NCBI RefSeq assembly: GCF_033842475.1
Contig: NZ_JAWXYB010000018.1
Location: forward strand, 372,001-436,000
Reading direction: 5' to 3'
DNA length: 64,000 bases
Source: Acidiphilium acidophilum
GTDB lineage: Bacteria > Pseudomonadota > Alphaproteobacteria > Acetobacterales > Acetobacteraceae
The notes under the pieces were generated by a model. It had not been told where the DNA came from, searched no databases, and saw only the letters and a program-made list of their open reading frames with translations. Position 1 is the first letter of the stretch. Every line of letters begins with the position of its first letter. The position numbers were made by a program, and so were the translations under genes. Positions 1-9,755 of the stretch are shown piece by piece.

Positions 1-354
1 TGCCTGATCGTCGCCGTCGAAATCCGTCCAGTCCATGGCAACGACGATGTCGGTCTGCGAACCCACCAAATGCGGTACCCAACGGGCGAAGCTTTCCCAG
101 ACGTCGATACTCTCGTTACTGAGCATGCGATCAACCTGCTTGATCGCGTGCTTGGTCACCAGCCCGCGCGCCTGTGCCAACGCCTGACCGATCATCGCGA
201 CGGCGAGCGACGCGCCGGTCATCACGCCCAGTGTCGCAGCAGACAGGGAGTCAACGCGTTTGGCGTGGAGATCGTGGGCATACAACTCGTCAATGAATGC
301 GCGGATGTCCTTCAACCGCCCACCGTCACGCTTTTTCGATGCTGCAATTCCCAT
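1..354 (-). CDS. IS4-type transposase, N-terminal part (runs off window)
   Basis: The reverse strand from the ATG at 354 is open to the window edge and encodes 118 residues. The start reads MGIAASKKRDGGRLKDIRAF and the visible part ends in VVAMDWTDFDGDDQA. The hydrophobic-Asp-Trp-Thr-Asp-Phe block looks like the first catalytic Asp region of an IS4-like DDE transposase. Only the N-terminal DNA-binding part and this first Asp are present; the remaining catalytic residues would lie left of position 1. Base composition is high-GC, in sharp contrast to the AT-rich gene upstream at 420-1790, so the element end probably lies near 400-420. I could not define its terminal repeat. The family call is moderate because only about a quarter of the protein is visible. 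Confidence 0.7.
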   Translation of the reverse strand, partial: MGIAASKKRDGGRLKDIRAFIDELYAHDLHAKRVDSLSAATLGVMTGASLAVAMIGQALAQARGLVTKHAIKQVDRMLSNESIDVWESFARWVPHLVGSQTDIVVAMDWTDFDGDDQA

Positions 355-1792
355 GATCCACCCTCATCCATGCATTCCAACGCTTGGTAGAGAATCGCAG
401 CGAATCGGCGCAAGACCTACGCTTATGGAAAATAAGGGGAGTCGTGAGCTCGTTCGCCCGTTTGTATTCGATAGAGTCTTCATCCGACCATTTTTCGCAT
501 TCGAGAAGAATAAGATCTTCTGAGTTCTCCGCAGCGAATCTCGGGGCGTCTGTTGCTATTCCTACAATTTTTTTCAGATCAGGAAATTTATTTTTAGCGC
601 TGCCGCAAGCTATTTTTAGTAAATTTTGACGAAAAGTTCTGTAGATATCATAATTCGAAATTCTTAATTTTCTAATCTGAAGAAAAACATAGCCTTTGGT
701 TCTATCGAATGAAGTCATAAAGATCATTTTTCGTTGGATACTGTCCTCATCAAGTTCTTCATAAGGAAACGAATTAATAGCTTCGGCTATCCCGTTTGCT
801 AGAGCGCGACGGGCCAAACGTCCCTCCTTAGCCATCTCTTGAACGGCGCTTGGTCCAAACGGAGTTGTATTACCTAATGCGGTCCCGTCCAGTATGTGTC
901 TGCTGGTCTTTTGAATCAATCTATCCCAAAGATACGATATTTTATTGGCTTCATTCCGCTCACGATATTGCGCGGACGCTGCAAAACGTTTCCACTCTCC
1001 CTCACCAATTACCAAGAAATTACAGCTATTTTTCTGTGGGCCGATGCGATATTTCTCGGCCTTATCATCAAAATTCAGGAAGTAGTGAGCAAGTAAATCT
1101 TCTTCTCCAGCGTACACTAGACCATCATATTTTTTGATTACACGCTCTTTTTCAACAAAATACTCTGTTAGATCTTTTATCGTATCCAATTCTTTCAGTA
1201 TGATTTCAAGATTGTGACTATCTAATACATGAGTAGGATCATCTTTATTAAGTGATATCATAAATGGGAGCTGTAAAGGTAATTTTACATCACCGTATCC
1301 GATAGCCATACTGCCATATACGTTTTCAGTTGAAAATCCTTCGCAGGCTTCTTTTGCGCCGTGTGCGATAATTATCTGAAATATATTAATTTTAGAACGA
1401 TCGTTAGGCAATGATATATGATTTTTGCACTTTGGATCAGAAAAAATAGGTCTGCCGCTTGTGATGTGCCGCTTTGCGCCTCTTGCTGTATTTATCTGAT
1501 CGGTTATTACTTTTTTGTGCCAACGCGTCCATGCAAGTTCAAGATCGTCAGTATCGTTGGATATGCGGACCTCACGATCAAAAAATAAGAAAATATTCTC
1601 GTCTGAGATGGCTATCAAGTCGCACATTTCAGTTCCAGGGCTGCGGAACGGATTTGCATAACTCCATAAGCGGAGGAACGTTCGGTCGCAAAGCTGAGCA
1701 AGTAGACGCTCAGTAGCCGTCACACCCAAAGATTTTGAGATCACTTCCAACCGTCCAATAAAATATAAAATGCACGAGCATTCACCAAGCAC
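326..1792 (-). pseudogene. AT-rich accessory gene of unknown function, 3' end replaced by IS
   Basis: This is an open frame of 488 codons whose AT-rich codons differ from everything else in the window, suggesting horizontal transfer. The first codon at 1792 is GTG. A second GTG at 1744, preceded by a GGACGG-like ribosome site, may be the true start. The N-terminal block has the order ERLLAQLCDRTFLRLWSY, then GTEMCDLIAI, then FLFFDREV. That spacing of Glu, (Gly-x-Glu)-Cys-Asp and a basic residue after a beta-strand recalls PD-(D/E)XK nuclease-like folds, but this is only a pattern guess. The rest has no motif I recognise. The last 30 or so codons (326 to about 415) are GC-rich and overlap the transposase start on the same strand in another frame, so the native C-terminus has probably been lost. 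Confidence 0.5.
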
Positions 1793-1952
1793 TCTCTAAC
1801 TGAACTCTTGAAACGAATCAAGAACGGACATGGAGTATTCGATCCAGCCTAAAGCGTCACGAAGTAAATGCTATGTCAACGGTCTTGGAATGATGCAGTT
1901 TTAGTTTCACGACCGCTTTTCGGGCCGCTCTTAATGATCAAAGTTTTTTTTG

Positions 1953-1978
1953 CTTCTTTTTTGTTCACAAAAAAGAAG
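1953..1978. repeat. Dispersed hairpin element, copy 1
   Basis: Perfect 11-bp stem CTTCTTTTTTG (1953-1963) / CAAAAAAGAAG (1968-1978) with loop TTCA, preceded by the conserved flank AAAGTTTTTTTTG (1940-1952). It lies in the 212-bp gene-free gap 1793-2004, downstream of nothing on the plus strand and between two minus-strand genes. The rest of the gap is AT-rich and shows no other feature. Confidence 0.8.
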
Positions 1979-2004
1979 ATTCTTCTACCTGACCTGACCT
2001 AACC

Positions 2005-3171
2005 TTACTTCCCTGCGATCGCCCGGATTGCCTGAGCGAGGTGGGGGGCGGTGGATTGGAGGGCGTAGTTGGTGGCGACGCGGGTTCGGGCGGCGGTGCT
2101 CATGGTTTGGCGGAGGGTGGGGGTGTCGCGGAGTTGGCGGAGTCGGGTGAGCCAGTCGGTGTCGGTGGTGGCGAGGAAGCCTGTGGTGCCGTCGTCGATG
2201 ATGGTGGTGTTGGCGCCGACGGGGCTGCCGATGGTGGGGCGTCCGCAGGCCATATACTGGATGAGTTTGTAGCCGGATTTGCCGCGGGTCCAGGCGTCAT
2301 CCGGGAGGGGCATGATGCCGACGTCCATTTCCGCGATGGTGGCGGCTTCGGTGGTTTCGCTCCACGGGAGGTGGCGGCAGGGGATGCCGGGGATGGTGAA
2401 GTTGGGGGCGCCGATGATGAGGAGTTCGGTGGGGGATTCGCGGGCGAGGGTTTGGAGGGTGGGGGTGAGGCGGGTGAGGTAGGGGGCGGTGACCGGGGTT
2501 CCGATCCAGCCGATGGTGAAGGTGGGGTGGGGTGGGCGCGGGGTGATCGGGTAGTGGGCGAGGTCGACCACGGTGGGGAGGAGGAGGGTGTTGCGGGCGC
2601 CGTTGCGGATGGCCCAGTCGCGCAGGGTCTGGTTGGCGACGATGGTGAGGGCGGCGCGGCGAAGGAGGGCGGGGAATTTGTTGCCGAGGGTGGCGCGGAG
2701 GAGGCGGTTGCGGAGGGTTCCGCCGGGTTCGTTGCCGTAGCGGAGGAACCAGGCGTCGTCGAAATCGAGGATGAATTTGCGGTCGGCGCCGAGGAGGGTG
2801 CGTTCGAAGGCGGCGGGGAGGAAGGGGAGGAGTTCCTTTTCGATCCAGACGATGTCGTGTTCGCGGATGGCGCGGTGGAGTGCGGGGGCGCGGGCGTAGG
2901 CGGCGAGGATGGCGGGGAGGCGCGAGCGGTTTTCGTAGAGGGCGGTGACGTAATCGTTGGAGAGGAAGGGGCGCGGGGTGCAGGCGATGCCGTAGGTGGC
3001 GAGGGGGGCGGCGTATTGCAGGAGGCGGAGGCGGCTGCTGGCCCCGAGGCGGGCGTAGCGGGTGGCCATGAGGACGCGGATGGTGTCGGCGTGGATGGGG
3101 TGGGCGTCGTCGCGCGAGGCGGTGCCGGGCGGGGCGGTGCCGATTCGGTCGAGGTGGACGCTGATCGACAT
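2005..3171 (-). CDS. Glycosyltransferase family 4 (GT-B fold)
   Basis: Encodes about 388 residues when started at the ATG at 3171. The frame stays open to an ATG at 3231 and the extra 20 residues are basic and low-complexity, so the inner start is preferred. The N-terminus has a GT-B Rossmann-like strand (IRVLMATRYARLGASSRLR). The C-terminal half carries the nucleotide-sugar binding region: FTIGWIGTP at about residue 220, then GIMPLPDDAWTRGKSGYKLIQYMACGRPTI, whose GKSGYKLIQYMACGRP block corresponds to the EX7E-type region of family 4 enzymes. It probably transfers a sugar during assembly of surface polysaccharide, consistent with the rhamnose genes nearby. Acceptor and donor cannot be told from sequence. 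Confidence 0.85.
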   Translation of the reverse strand: MSISVHLDRIGTAPPGTASRDDAHPIHADTIRVLMATRYARLGASSRLRLLQYAAPLATYGIACTPRPFLSNDYVTALYENRSRLPAILAAYARAPALHRAIREHDIVWIEKELLPFLPAAFERTLLGADRKFILDFDDAWFLRYGNEPGGTLRNRLLRATLGNKFPALLRRAALTIVANQTLRDWAIRNGARNTLLLPTVVDLAHYPITPRPPHPTFTIGWIGTPVTAPYLTRLTPTLQTLARESPTELLIIGAPNFTIPGIPCRHLPWSETTEAATIAEMDVGIMPLPDDAWTRGKSGYKLIQYMACGRPTIGSPVGANTTIIDDGTTGFLATTDTDWLTRLRQLRDTPTLRQTMSTAARTRVATNYALQSTAPHLAQAIRAIAGK

Positions 3172-3257
3172 GCTGCGCGGTGGTGCCCTTGGTTCAGATC
3201 GTCGTTTCCGATGTATCGAGCAAAAGCGCAAGGCGGGCGGATTTCAAGGGGGGTGGG

Positions 3258-4484
3258 CTAGATTGTGTCGGGTGCCGGGGGTGTGGAGGGGGTGGACGTG
3301 TCGGGTTTGGGTGGGGCGGAGGTGAGGATGAGCCAGCCGGCGCCGATCAGCATGGCGCTGACCATGACGAAGGGCGCGCCGGGGAGACGCCAGGCGGTGT
3401 GGCGGCTGAAGAGGTCGAACACGAAGGCGCCGGTGAGGGGGGCGGCGATGGCGGTGAGGCCTTCGATCGAGGAGAGGGCACCGGCCATGCGGCCTTGCTG
3501 GTCGGGTGGGAGGGCGCGCGAGATCATGCTGCGGATGGCGGGGTTGGCGATCGAGCCGAGGGAGGTGAAGGCGACGCCGATGAAGAGGAAGGCGGGTGTG
3601 GGGGCGAAGCCGAACAGGAGGTAGCCGATGGCGCTGGAGGTGAAGCCGATGAGGGCGGCACCGCGTTCGCCGAACCAGGCGACGGCGCGTTTCACCAGAG
3701 TGAATTGCACGATGGTCGAGCTGACGCCGACGGCGGCGAAGAGGAGGCCGTTTTGCTGGGGGCCCCAGTTGAAGCGGAGTTCGGTGAAGAGGACGAGGAC
3801 GGCCTGGAGGGCACCGAGGCCGAACCAGCGGACGCTCCAGGCGGCGGCGAGGCGCCAGAGGCGGGGGACGGTGGTGAGCAGGCGCATGGCACCGAGCGGG
3901 GTGGCTTCGCGCAGGCGGAGCGGGCGGCGGCGTTCGACGGGGAGGGATTCGGGCAGGACGAAGATGCCGTAGGTGACGTTGAGGGCGACGAGGCCGGCGG
4001 CGACGAGGAAGGGGAGGCGCAGGTCGATCGCGCCGAGGAAGCCGCCGAGCATGGGGCCGGCCATGAAGCCGAGGCCGAAGGCGGCGCCGATCAGGCCGAA
4101 GCGCTGGGCGCGTTTTTCGGGCGGGGTGATGTCGGCGATGTAGGCGCTGGCGGCGGAGACGTTGCCGGCGGTGGCGCCGGCGAGGAAGCGGCCGATGAAG
4201 AGCCAGCCGATGGTGGGGGCGAAGGCGAGGAGGATGTAGTTGGCGGCACTTCCGGACAGGGAGATGAGGATGAGGCGGCGGCGGCCGTAGCGGTCGCTGA
4301 GCTGGCCGAGGATGGGGGCGGCGAAGAACTGGGTTGCGGCGAAGGTCATGCTGAGGACACCGACCCAGAGGGCGGCGTGGGAGGCGGGGACGTGGGCGAG
4401 TTTCTGGACCAGTTCGGGCAGGATGGGCGCGATCAGGCCGAAGCCGAGCGAGTCGATGACCAGGACGGCGAAGATGAACCCCAT
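3258..4484 (-). CDS. MFS transporter, TetA/DHA1-like
   Basis: 408 residues with twelve predicted membrane spans. The start is the ATG at 4484, immediately followed by a hydrophobic helix ([20 protein letters not shown]). The loop between helices 2 and 3 carries the MFS signature [14 protein letters not shown], and the helix 5 region carries [10 protein letters not shown], matching motif C of drug:H+ antiporters. The N-terminal sequence [15 protein letters not shown] is typical of the tetracycline-efflux-like (TCR/Tet) branch. The expected role is proton-driven export of a small molecule from cytoplasm to periplasm; the substrate is unknown and tetracycline resistance should not be assumed. 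It sits 86 bp upstream of the GT4 gene on the same strand and is divergent from the AI-2E permease gene. Confidence 0.88.
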   Translation of the reverse strand: MGFIFAVLVIDSLGFGLIAPILPELVQKLAHVPASHAALWVGVLSMTFAATQFFAAPILGQLSDRYGRRRLILISLSGSAANYILLAFAPTIGWLFIGRFLAGATAGNVSAASAYIADITPPEKRAQRFGLIGAAFGLGFMAGPMLGGFLGAIDLRLPFLVAAGLVALNVTYGIFVLPESLPVERRRPLRLREATPLGAMRLLTTVPRLWRLAAAWSVRWFGLGALQAVLVLFTELRFNWGPQQNGLLFAAVGVSSTIVQFTLVKRAVAWFGERGAALIGFTSSAIGYLLFGFAPTPAFLFIGVAFTSLGSIANPAIRSMISRALPPDQQGRMAGALSSIEGLTAIAAPLTGAFVFDLFSRHTAWRLPGAPFVMVSAMLIGAGWLILTSAPPKPDTSTPSTPPAPDTI

Positions 4485-4649
4485 GGCGGGGGGATGCCCG
4501 GTTTCGGGGCGGGAGTCACGAGGGGGTCGGGAGGTGGGGCTGAAACAAGGCGGGCGTGCTTCAATTCTGCCGCAGGGCGCGGGCAGGAGGGATGGGCGGT
4601 TGTTTTGTGACGATGGGCCGCCCCATATGGGGTGGATGGGGGACCAGAC

Positions 4650-6599
4650 ATGCGTATTTCGCGGCCAAGGCCGGTAACGGACGGGCCTGTGAGTGTTTCG
4701 CCCGCGGAGACGCCGGGGTTGCGCGGACTGCTTTCGCTGGCGGTGGCGGTGGTGGTGGTGGGCGCGCTGTATTTCGCGCGCGAGGTGTTGATCCCCATTA
4801 CTCTGGCGGTGTTGCTGAGTTTTCTGGTGGCGCCGATCGCGGCGTTTCTGCGGCGATGGCATTTCGGGCGGAGCGGTTCGGTGGTGGTGGCGATGCTGCT
4901 GCCGCTGGTGGTGCTGATGGGGCTGGGGGCGGTGATCGGTACCCAGGTGAGCGCGCTGGTGCAGGAGGTGCCGGAGGAGCAGACGGTGATCGTGCACAAG
5001 ATCGACACAATCCGGGATGCGACGATCGGCAATTTGGACAGTTTCGTGAAGCAGGCGGGCAAGGAGTTGCAGCGCGCGGCGGCCCCGAAGGCGCCAAGCG
5101 CGCCGGTGGCGGGTGCGCCGAAGCCGCCGGAACGGGTTTCGGTGGTGCCGCCGCCGGTTTCGCCGACCGATGTGGCGAAGGGGATTATCGGGCCGGTGCT
5201 GGGGCCGCTGGCGGCCATGGTGATCGTGTTTACGGTGGCGACGTTCATTTTGTTGTATCGGGAGGATCTGCGGGACCGGATGATCCGGTTGTTCGGGTCG
5301 AACGATCTGCACCGGACGACCACGGCGATCGATGATGCGGCGGATCGGCTGAGTCGGTATTTTCTGACCAAGTTTCTGATCAATGCCGCCTTCGGGGTGA
5401 TCGTGGGCGTGGGGCTTGCGCTTATCGGGGTGCCGGGGGCGATTTTGTGGGGGGTGCTGACGGCGCTGGCGCGGTTCATTCCGTATGTCGGCAGTTTTAT
5501 TGCGGCGGTGCCGCCGTTGCTGCTGGCGGCGGCGATCGAGCCGGGGTGGGGGATGGTGATCGCGGTGCTCATTCTGTTCGGGGTGGGCGAGACGGTGACC
5601 GGGCAGGTGGTCGAGCCGATGATGTATGGGCGGACCACCGGGTTGTCGCCGGTTTCGGTGATCGTGGCGGCGATTTTCTGGGGGTGGCTGTGGGGGCCGA
5701 TCGGGCTGCTGGTGTCGACGCCGCTGACGCTGCTGTTCGTGGTGCTGGGGCGGCATGTGGAGCGGCTGGAGTTTCTCGATGTGCTGCTGGGCGACCGGCC
5801 GGCGCTGACGCCGGTGGAGACTTTGTATCAGCGGGCGCTGGCGGGGGACCCGGACGAGGCGCTGGATCAGGCCGAGGCGGTGCTGCGGGATCATACGCTG
5901 GTGGAATATTACGACGAGGTGGTGCTGCCGGCGCTGCGGCTGGCGGCGGGGGATGCGACGCGGGGGGCGTTGTATCCGGGACAGTTGGAGCGGATTACCG
6001 AGACGGTCGAGGAATTGCTGGCCGGGCTTGCGGGGCATCGGGACCGGGAGGATGAGACTGGGCCGACGGTTGGGCTGCCGGCGCGGGAGGATTGGGCCGC
6101 GGTGTGGCAGGGCGATGCGCCGGTGCTGTGCATTGCGGGGCGCGGGCCGCTGGATCGGCAGGGGTGCGATATCGTGGCGCAATTGCTGGGGCGGCACGGA
6201 GTCGGGGTGCGGGTGGTCGGGCATGAGGCGGCGGCGCGGACGCATATTGCGAGCCTCGATACCGACGGGGTGGCGATGATCGTGCTGTGCTACCTCGATA
6301 TCGCGGCGGCACCTTCGAGCCTGCGGTATCTGGCGCAGCGGGTGCGGGGGTTGCGGCCGGATGTGAAGGTGGCGGCGGGGTTCTGGACCACCAAGGAGGA
6401 TTACGAGCGCTACAGCGATTTTCAGGCGGCGATCGGGGCCAGGTTTTACCCGACGTCGCTGCGCGAGGCGGTGGATCAGGTGCTGGGCGAGGCGGTGGCG
6501 ACGGCGGCGCGCGGCCGGGTGGTTTCAGCCGATCATGAACCAGAGGCGGAAGAGCATGTTTTCAAGCTCGGTCTGCCGCTTCAGCCCGGGGCAGCGTAG
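4650..6599 (+). CDS. AI-2E family permease with extra C-terminal Rossmann-like domain
   Basis: 649 residues from the ATG at 4650, which has GGGGGA 8 bp upstream; an in-frame ATG at 4632 is possible. Residues 1-370 are the AI-2E transporter (PerM/TqsA) fold: two N-terminal helices, a long soluble insertion rich in Ala/Pro (about 110-180), then a helix cluster with the family motif GVPGAILWGVLTALARFIPYVG and PVSVIVAAIFWGWLWGPIGLLVSTPLT. Residues 390-650 are an unusual extension: an alpha-helical linker with ALAGDPDEALDQAE, then a beta-alpha Rossmann-like domain (PVLCIAGRGPLDRQGCDIVAQLL ... GVGVRVVGHEA) resembling the C-terminal half of B12-binding regulatory domains but lacking the DxHxxG cobalamin ligand motif. 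Its end overlaps the convergent GT2 gene by 75 bp. The substrate is unknown. Confidence 0.85.
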   Translation: MRISRPRPVTDGPVSVSPAETPGLRGLLSLAVAVVVVGALYFAREVLIPITLAVLLSFLVAPIAAFLRRWHFGRSGSVVVAMLLPLVVLMGLGAVIGTQVSALVQEVPEEQTVIVHKIDTIRDATIGNLDSFVKQAGKELQRAAAPKAPSAPVAGAPKPPERVSVVPPPVSPTDVAKGIIGPVLGPLAAMVIVFTVATFILLYREDLRDRMIRLFGSNDLHRTTTAIDDAADRLSRYFLTKFLINAAFGVIVGVGLALIGVPGAILWGVLTALARFIPYVGSFIAAVPPLLLAAAIEPGWGMVIAVLILFGVGETVTGQVVEPMMYGRTTGLSPVSVIVAAIFWGWLWGPIGLLVSTPLTLLFVVLGRHVERLEFLDVLLGDRPALTPVETLYQRALAGDPDEALDQAEAVLRDHTLVEYYDEVVLPALRLAAGDATRGALYPGQLERITETVEELLAGLAGHRDREDETGPTVGLPAREDWAAVWQGDAPVLCIAGRGPLDRQGCDIVAQLLGRHGVGVRVVGHEAAARTHIASLDTDGVAMIVLCYLDIAAAPSSLRYLAQRVRGLRPDVKVAAGFWTTKEDYERYSDFQAAIGARFYPTSLREAVDQVLGEAVATAARGRVVSADHEPEAEEHVFKLGLPLQPGAA

Positions 6600-7430
6600 G
6601 GCGCGCGAGCGGGGGGCGACGCCGCCGCGCAGACCATCGCCGATGCGGGCGATGTCGGCGCGGGCCTGATCGGTGAGGTATTCGGTGTGGGCGGCGAGCT
6701 GGGTGACGTGGCGGCGCATCATGGTCATGAAGATGCCGGGGCCGCGCCGGAGGGCGGCGACCGCGCGGGCGAGGGTGGAGGGCGGCGAGCCGATCAGGTT
6801 GGCGCGGTGCTGGCGGTAGAGCACGACGGGCTTGGGGTCGATCACGACGAGGCCGCCGCAGGCGGTGATCACGATGTAGCTCCACCAGTCGTGCACCGTG
6901 CCGGGCGGGCCGGGGATGCGGGCGACCAGATCGGCGGCGGCGCGGTTCATGACCATGGTGTTGCCGTGGACGATGTTCTGGGTGAGGCTCGCGGGGAAAC
7001 CGGGTTTGTCGCCGGGGAGGATCGAGAGATTGTGGCCCTGCAGGTGTTCGTCGACCAGATATTGGCGGGCGCAGTAGAGCATGGCCTGGTTGCCGGCGGC
7101 TTTGAGGGCATCGCGGGCGCGGGCGAGCTTGTCGGGCAGCCAGACATCGTCCTGATCGGCGAAGGCGACGGCATCGGCGTCGGCGGCTTCGGGGAGCAGC
7201 GAGAGGAAGCTCTGGGCGGCGCCGAGATGGGTGCCGGAACTGGCGGTTTCGCGGCAGCGGTGATCGCCGATCCGGGCGGCGAAGGCGGCCATGATGCTGC
7301 GGGTGTCGTCGGTCGAGCCGTCGTCGCGCCAGACGATGCGCCAGGCATCGTCGGTCTGGCGTTCGAAGCTTTCCAACTGCTCGGGCAGGAAACGGGCGCC
7401 GTTGTAGGTGGAAAGCAGGATCGCGATCAT
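6525..7430 (-). CDS. Glycosyltransferase family 2
   Basis: 301 residues with a GT-A fold. The N-terminus MIAILLSTYNGARFLPEQLES is the classic GT2 start, WRDDGSTDDTRSI gives the first Asp pair, and AFADQDDVWLPDKLARA carries the DQDD (DXD-type) metal and nucleotide-binding motif at about residue 90. Absence of membrane helices points to a cytoplasmic transferase acting on lipid-linked saccharide. Its ATG overlaps the rfbD stop by 4 bp (ATGA at 7427-7430), so it is co-transcribed with rfbA-rfbC-rfbD and is a good candidate for a rhamnosyltransferase, although the donor sugar is inferred only from this context. Confidence 0.88.
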   Translation of the reverse strand: MIAILLSTYNGARFLPEQLESFERQTDDAWRIVWRDDGSTDDTRSIMAAFAARIGDHRCRETASSGTHLGAAQSFLSLLPEAADADAVAFADQDDVWLPDKLARARDALKAAGNQAMLYCARQYLVDEHLQGHNLSILPGDKPGFPASLTQNIVHGNTMVMNRAAADLVARIPGPPGTVHDWWSYIVITACGGLVVIDPKPVVLYRQHRANLIGSPPSTLARAVAALRRGPGIFMTMMRRHVTQLAAHTEYLTDQARADIARIGDGLRGGVAPRSRALRCPGLKRQTELENMLFRLWFMIG

Positions 7431-8323
7431 GGCGAGGCGTCGGCTGACAGCATCGCGGTGACGATGCGGGTGGTGGCGTCGCGCCAGTCGGGCAGGCGGA
7501 GGCCGAACGTGTTCGCAAGTTTGGTGTTGTCGAGCCGGGAGTCGGCGGGGCGGCGGACCGGGGTGGGCCAGTCGGCGGTGGTGATGGCGGTGACGGTGGG
7601 GCGGGATTCGCCCAAGGGAGCGGCGATGTCGAAAATGGCTTCGGCGAAGCCGTGCCACGTGGTGTCGCCCGCGTTGGTGGCGTGGAAAATGCCCTGATAG
7701 GCGGGCTGCCAGCCAGTGGTGCGGATTTTCGTGGCGATGGCGAGGAGGACGCCGGCGAGATCCTCGGCGGCGGTGGGGGTGCCGCGCTGGTCGCCCACCA
7801 CGCGGAGCGCATTGGTTTTGCGCGAGGCGTTGATCATGGTGCGGGCGAAGTTTTTGCCGCGGGCGGAGAATACCCACGCGGTGCGCAGGATCATGGCCTC
7901 CGCACCCGAGGCGAGGACCGCGCGCTCGCCCGCCTCCTTGCTCGCGCCATAGACGCCGAGCGGGGCGACGGGATCGGATTCCAGATAGGGGCTGCCCTTG
8001 GCGCCATCGAACACGTAATCGGTCGAGACGTGGAGCAGCGGTACCCCGGCATCGCGGCAGAGACGGGCGAGCTGGGCCGGACCGTCGCAGTTGGCGCGCC
8101 ATGCTTCGGCCTCGTGCTGCTCGGCGGCATCCACCGCCGTCCACGCCGCCGCGTTGATCACCAGCGAGGGGGCGGTTTCGGCGAAACAATGCGCGATGGT
8201 TTCGGGGCGCTCGAAATCGAAATCCGGGCGGCTGACCGCGCGATAGGGGAGGGAGGCCTGCGCCGCCAGAGCCATGCCGAGCTGGCCGGTTGCGCCCGTG
8301 ATGAGGATCGGGCGGTCGGTCAT
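7427..8323 (-). CDS. rfbD: dTDP-4-dehydrorhamnose reductase
   Basis: 298 residues. Catalyses the last, NADPH-dependent step of dTDP-L-rhamnose synthesis. The N-terminal Rossmann motif is ILITGATGQLGMAL. The SDR active site is clear: VSTDYVFDG at about residue 105 followed by YGASKEAGE (YxxxK) at about 130, and RTAWVFSARGKNF is a further RmlD signature. The length matches the family norm of about 290-300. Its ATG at 8323 shares one base with the rfbC stop (TGATG), indicating translational coupling. Confidence 0.95.
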   Translation of the reverse strand: MTDRPILITGATGQLGMALAAQASLPYRAVSRPDFDFERPETIAHCFAETAPSLVINAAAWTAVDAAEQHEAEAWRANCDGPAQLARLCRDAGVPLLHVSTDYVFDGAKGSPYLESDPVAPLGVYGASKEAGERAVLASGAEAMILRTAWVFSARGKNFARTMINASRKTNALRVVGDQRGTPTAAEDLAGVLLAIATKIRTTGWQPAYQGIFHATNAGDTTWHGFAEAIFDIAAPLGESRPTVTAITTADWPTPVRRPADSRLDNTKLANTFGLRLPDWRDATTRIVTAMLSADASP

Positions 8324-8877
8324 CACATCGCGAACCACGGCTCGCACGCGGCCAGACGCGGCATGATCACATCCTTGTCCGACAGCACGGCCTGATCGGG
8401 GGCGACCGGCCAGGGCAGGGCAAGATCGGGGTCGTTCCAGATCACGCCACGCTCGGAGGCCTTGTCGTAGCCGACGGTGACTTTGTAGATCACCTCGGTA
8501 TCGGGCTCCAGCGTGCAGAACCCGTGCAGGAAGCCGCCCGGAATCCAGAGCTGTCTGCCGTTGGCCGCCGACAATTCGACCGCGACGAACCTGCCATAGT
8601 CGGGTGAGCCCTTGCGGATGTCCACCGCGACATCCCAGATCGATCCGCGCACGCACCGCACCAGCTTGCCCTGCACGAACGGGGCGATCTGGCAATGCAG
8701 GCCCCGGATCGTGCCGGTCTGGGCGGAATAGGAATGGTTGTCCTGAACGAAATGCTCGGTGAAGCCGAGCGCCGCCAGCTTCGCGCTGTTCCAGCTTTCG
8801 CTGAACCAGCCCCGGGAATCGCCGAACCGGGGCGGCGAGATCACCAGAACCTCCGCAATCGCCTGTGCCTCGATCAT
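8323..8877 (-). CDS. rfbC: dTDP-4-dehydrorhamnose 3,5-epimerase
   Basis: 184 residues, the normal size of RmlC. It epimerises dTDP-4-keto-6-deoxyglucose at C3 and C5 in the cytoplasm. Cupin-fold signatures are present: [13 protein letters not shown] near the start, [21 protein letters not shown] with the RGLH catalytic His, and [24 protein letters not shown]. The ATG at 8877 overlaps the end of rfbA by 4 bp. The operon order is rfbA-rfbC-rfbD-GT2. Confidence 0.95.
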   Translation of the reverse strand: MIEAQAIAEVLVISPPRFGDSRGWFSESWNSAKLAALGFTEHFVQDNHSYSAQTGTIRGLHCQIAPFVQGKLVRCVRGSIWDVAVDIRKGSPDYGRFVAVELSAANGRQLWIPGGFLHGFCTLEPDTEVIYKVTVGYDKASERGVIWNDPDLALPWPVAPDQAVLSDKDVIMPRLAACEPWFAM

Positions 8878-9755
8878 GCGTGCAACCCATCCGCCAGCTC
8901 GACCAGCACGCGGCCCAGTTCGGTTTTTCCCAGCTTCACCGCCCGCCCCCTCAATGTTGCCGCATCGATGAATCCCATGCGAAACGCCACCTCCTCCGGA
9001 CAGCCGACCAGATTGCCCTGACGCTGCTGGATTGTCTGCACGAATAACGCCGCCTGCAACAGGGAATCCGGCGTCCCGGCATCGAGCCACGCCGTGCCGC
9101 GCCCGAGCCTTTCGACATGCAGCGACCCGTCTTCGAGATAAAGCCGGTTCAGATCAGTGATTTCCAGCTCGCCACGCGGCGACGGCCTGATCGCATGGGC
9201 AAACCGGGTAACCCGATCGTCATAAAAATATAACCCGGTGACCGCCCAGTTCGAGGACGGCACCGCCGGCTTCTCGACAATCTCGACCGCACGACCCTCA
9301 TGATCGAAACTCACCACACCATACCGCTCGGGATCGCGCACCTGATAGGCAAACACCGTCGCCCCCTCCGGCCGGCACGCCGCCGCCCGCAACGATACCG
9401 ACAAATGATCGGCATGAATCAGATTATCGCCCAGCGCCAAGGCACACGCCTGCCCCCCCAGCCACTCCTCGCCGATCAGAAACGCCTGCGCCAACCCGTC
9501 GGGCGACGCCTGCTCCGCATACGTCATCGAAATCCCGAACTGCGACCCATCCCCAAGCAACCGCTGGAACTGCGGCAGATCCGCCGGAGTCGAAATCAAC
9601 AACACATCCCGTATCCCCGCCAATAACAACGTCGATAACGGATAATACACCATCGGCTTGTCATAAACCGGCAATAACTGCTTGGACGTCGCCTGCGTCG
9701 TCGGATGCAACCGCGTCCCCGACCCCCCCGCCAGGATAATGCCCTTGGTAATCAT
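8874..9755 (-). CDS. rfbA: Glucose-1-phosphate thymidylyltransferase
   Basis: 293 residues, full length for RmlA. Forms dTDP-glucose from glucose-1-phosphate and dTTP, the first committed step to dTDP-rhamnose. The nucleotidyltransferase signature [16 protein letters not shown] is at residues 5-20, [19 protein letters not shown] follows, and the metal-binding region [10 protein letters not shown] and the EKP motif ([23 protein letters not shown]) are intact. It is the first gene of the rfbACD-GT2 unit and is separated from rfbB by the inverted-repeat spacer 9756-10041. Confidence 0.95.
   Translation of the reverse strand: MITKGIILAGGSGTRLHPTTQATSKQLLPVYDKPMVYYPLSTLLLAGIRDVLLISTPADLPQFQRLLGDGSQFGISMTYAEQASPDGLAQAFLIGEEWLGGQACALALGDNLIHADHLSVSLRAAACRPEGATVFAYQVRDPERYGVVSFDHEGRAVEIVEKPAVPSSNWAVTGLYFYDDRVTRFAHAIRPSPRGELEITDLNRLYLEDGSLHVERLGRGTAWLDAGTPDSLLQAALFVQTIQQRQGNLVGCPEEVAFRMGFIDAATLRGRAVKLGKTELGRVLVELADGLHA

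Noticed and set aside
1-2000. Complete defence island
   Set aside because: Only one orphan gene remnant and a partial transposase are visible; no methyltransferase, helicase, toxin-antitoxin pair or known defence partner is present.
3258-4484. Tetracycline-resistance determinant
   Set aside because: The TetA-like MFS subgroup contains many chromosomal exporters of other compounds; nothing here shows the substrate and no TetR gene is adjacent.
3180-4610. Long Gly/Ala/Glu-rich frame opposite the MFS gene
   Set aside because: It is the reverse-strand shadow of the transporter gene, with low-complexity translation and no ribosome site.
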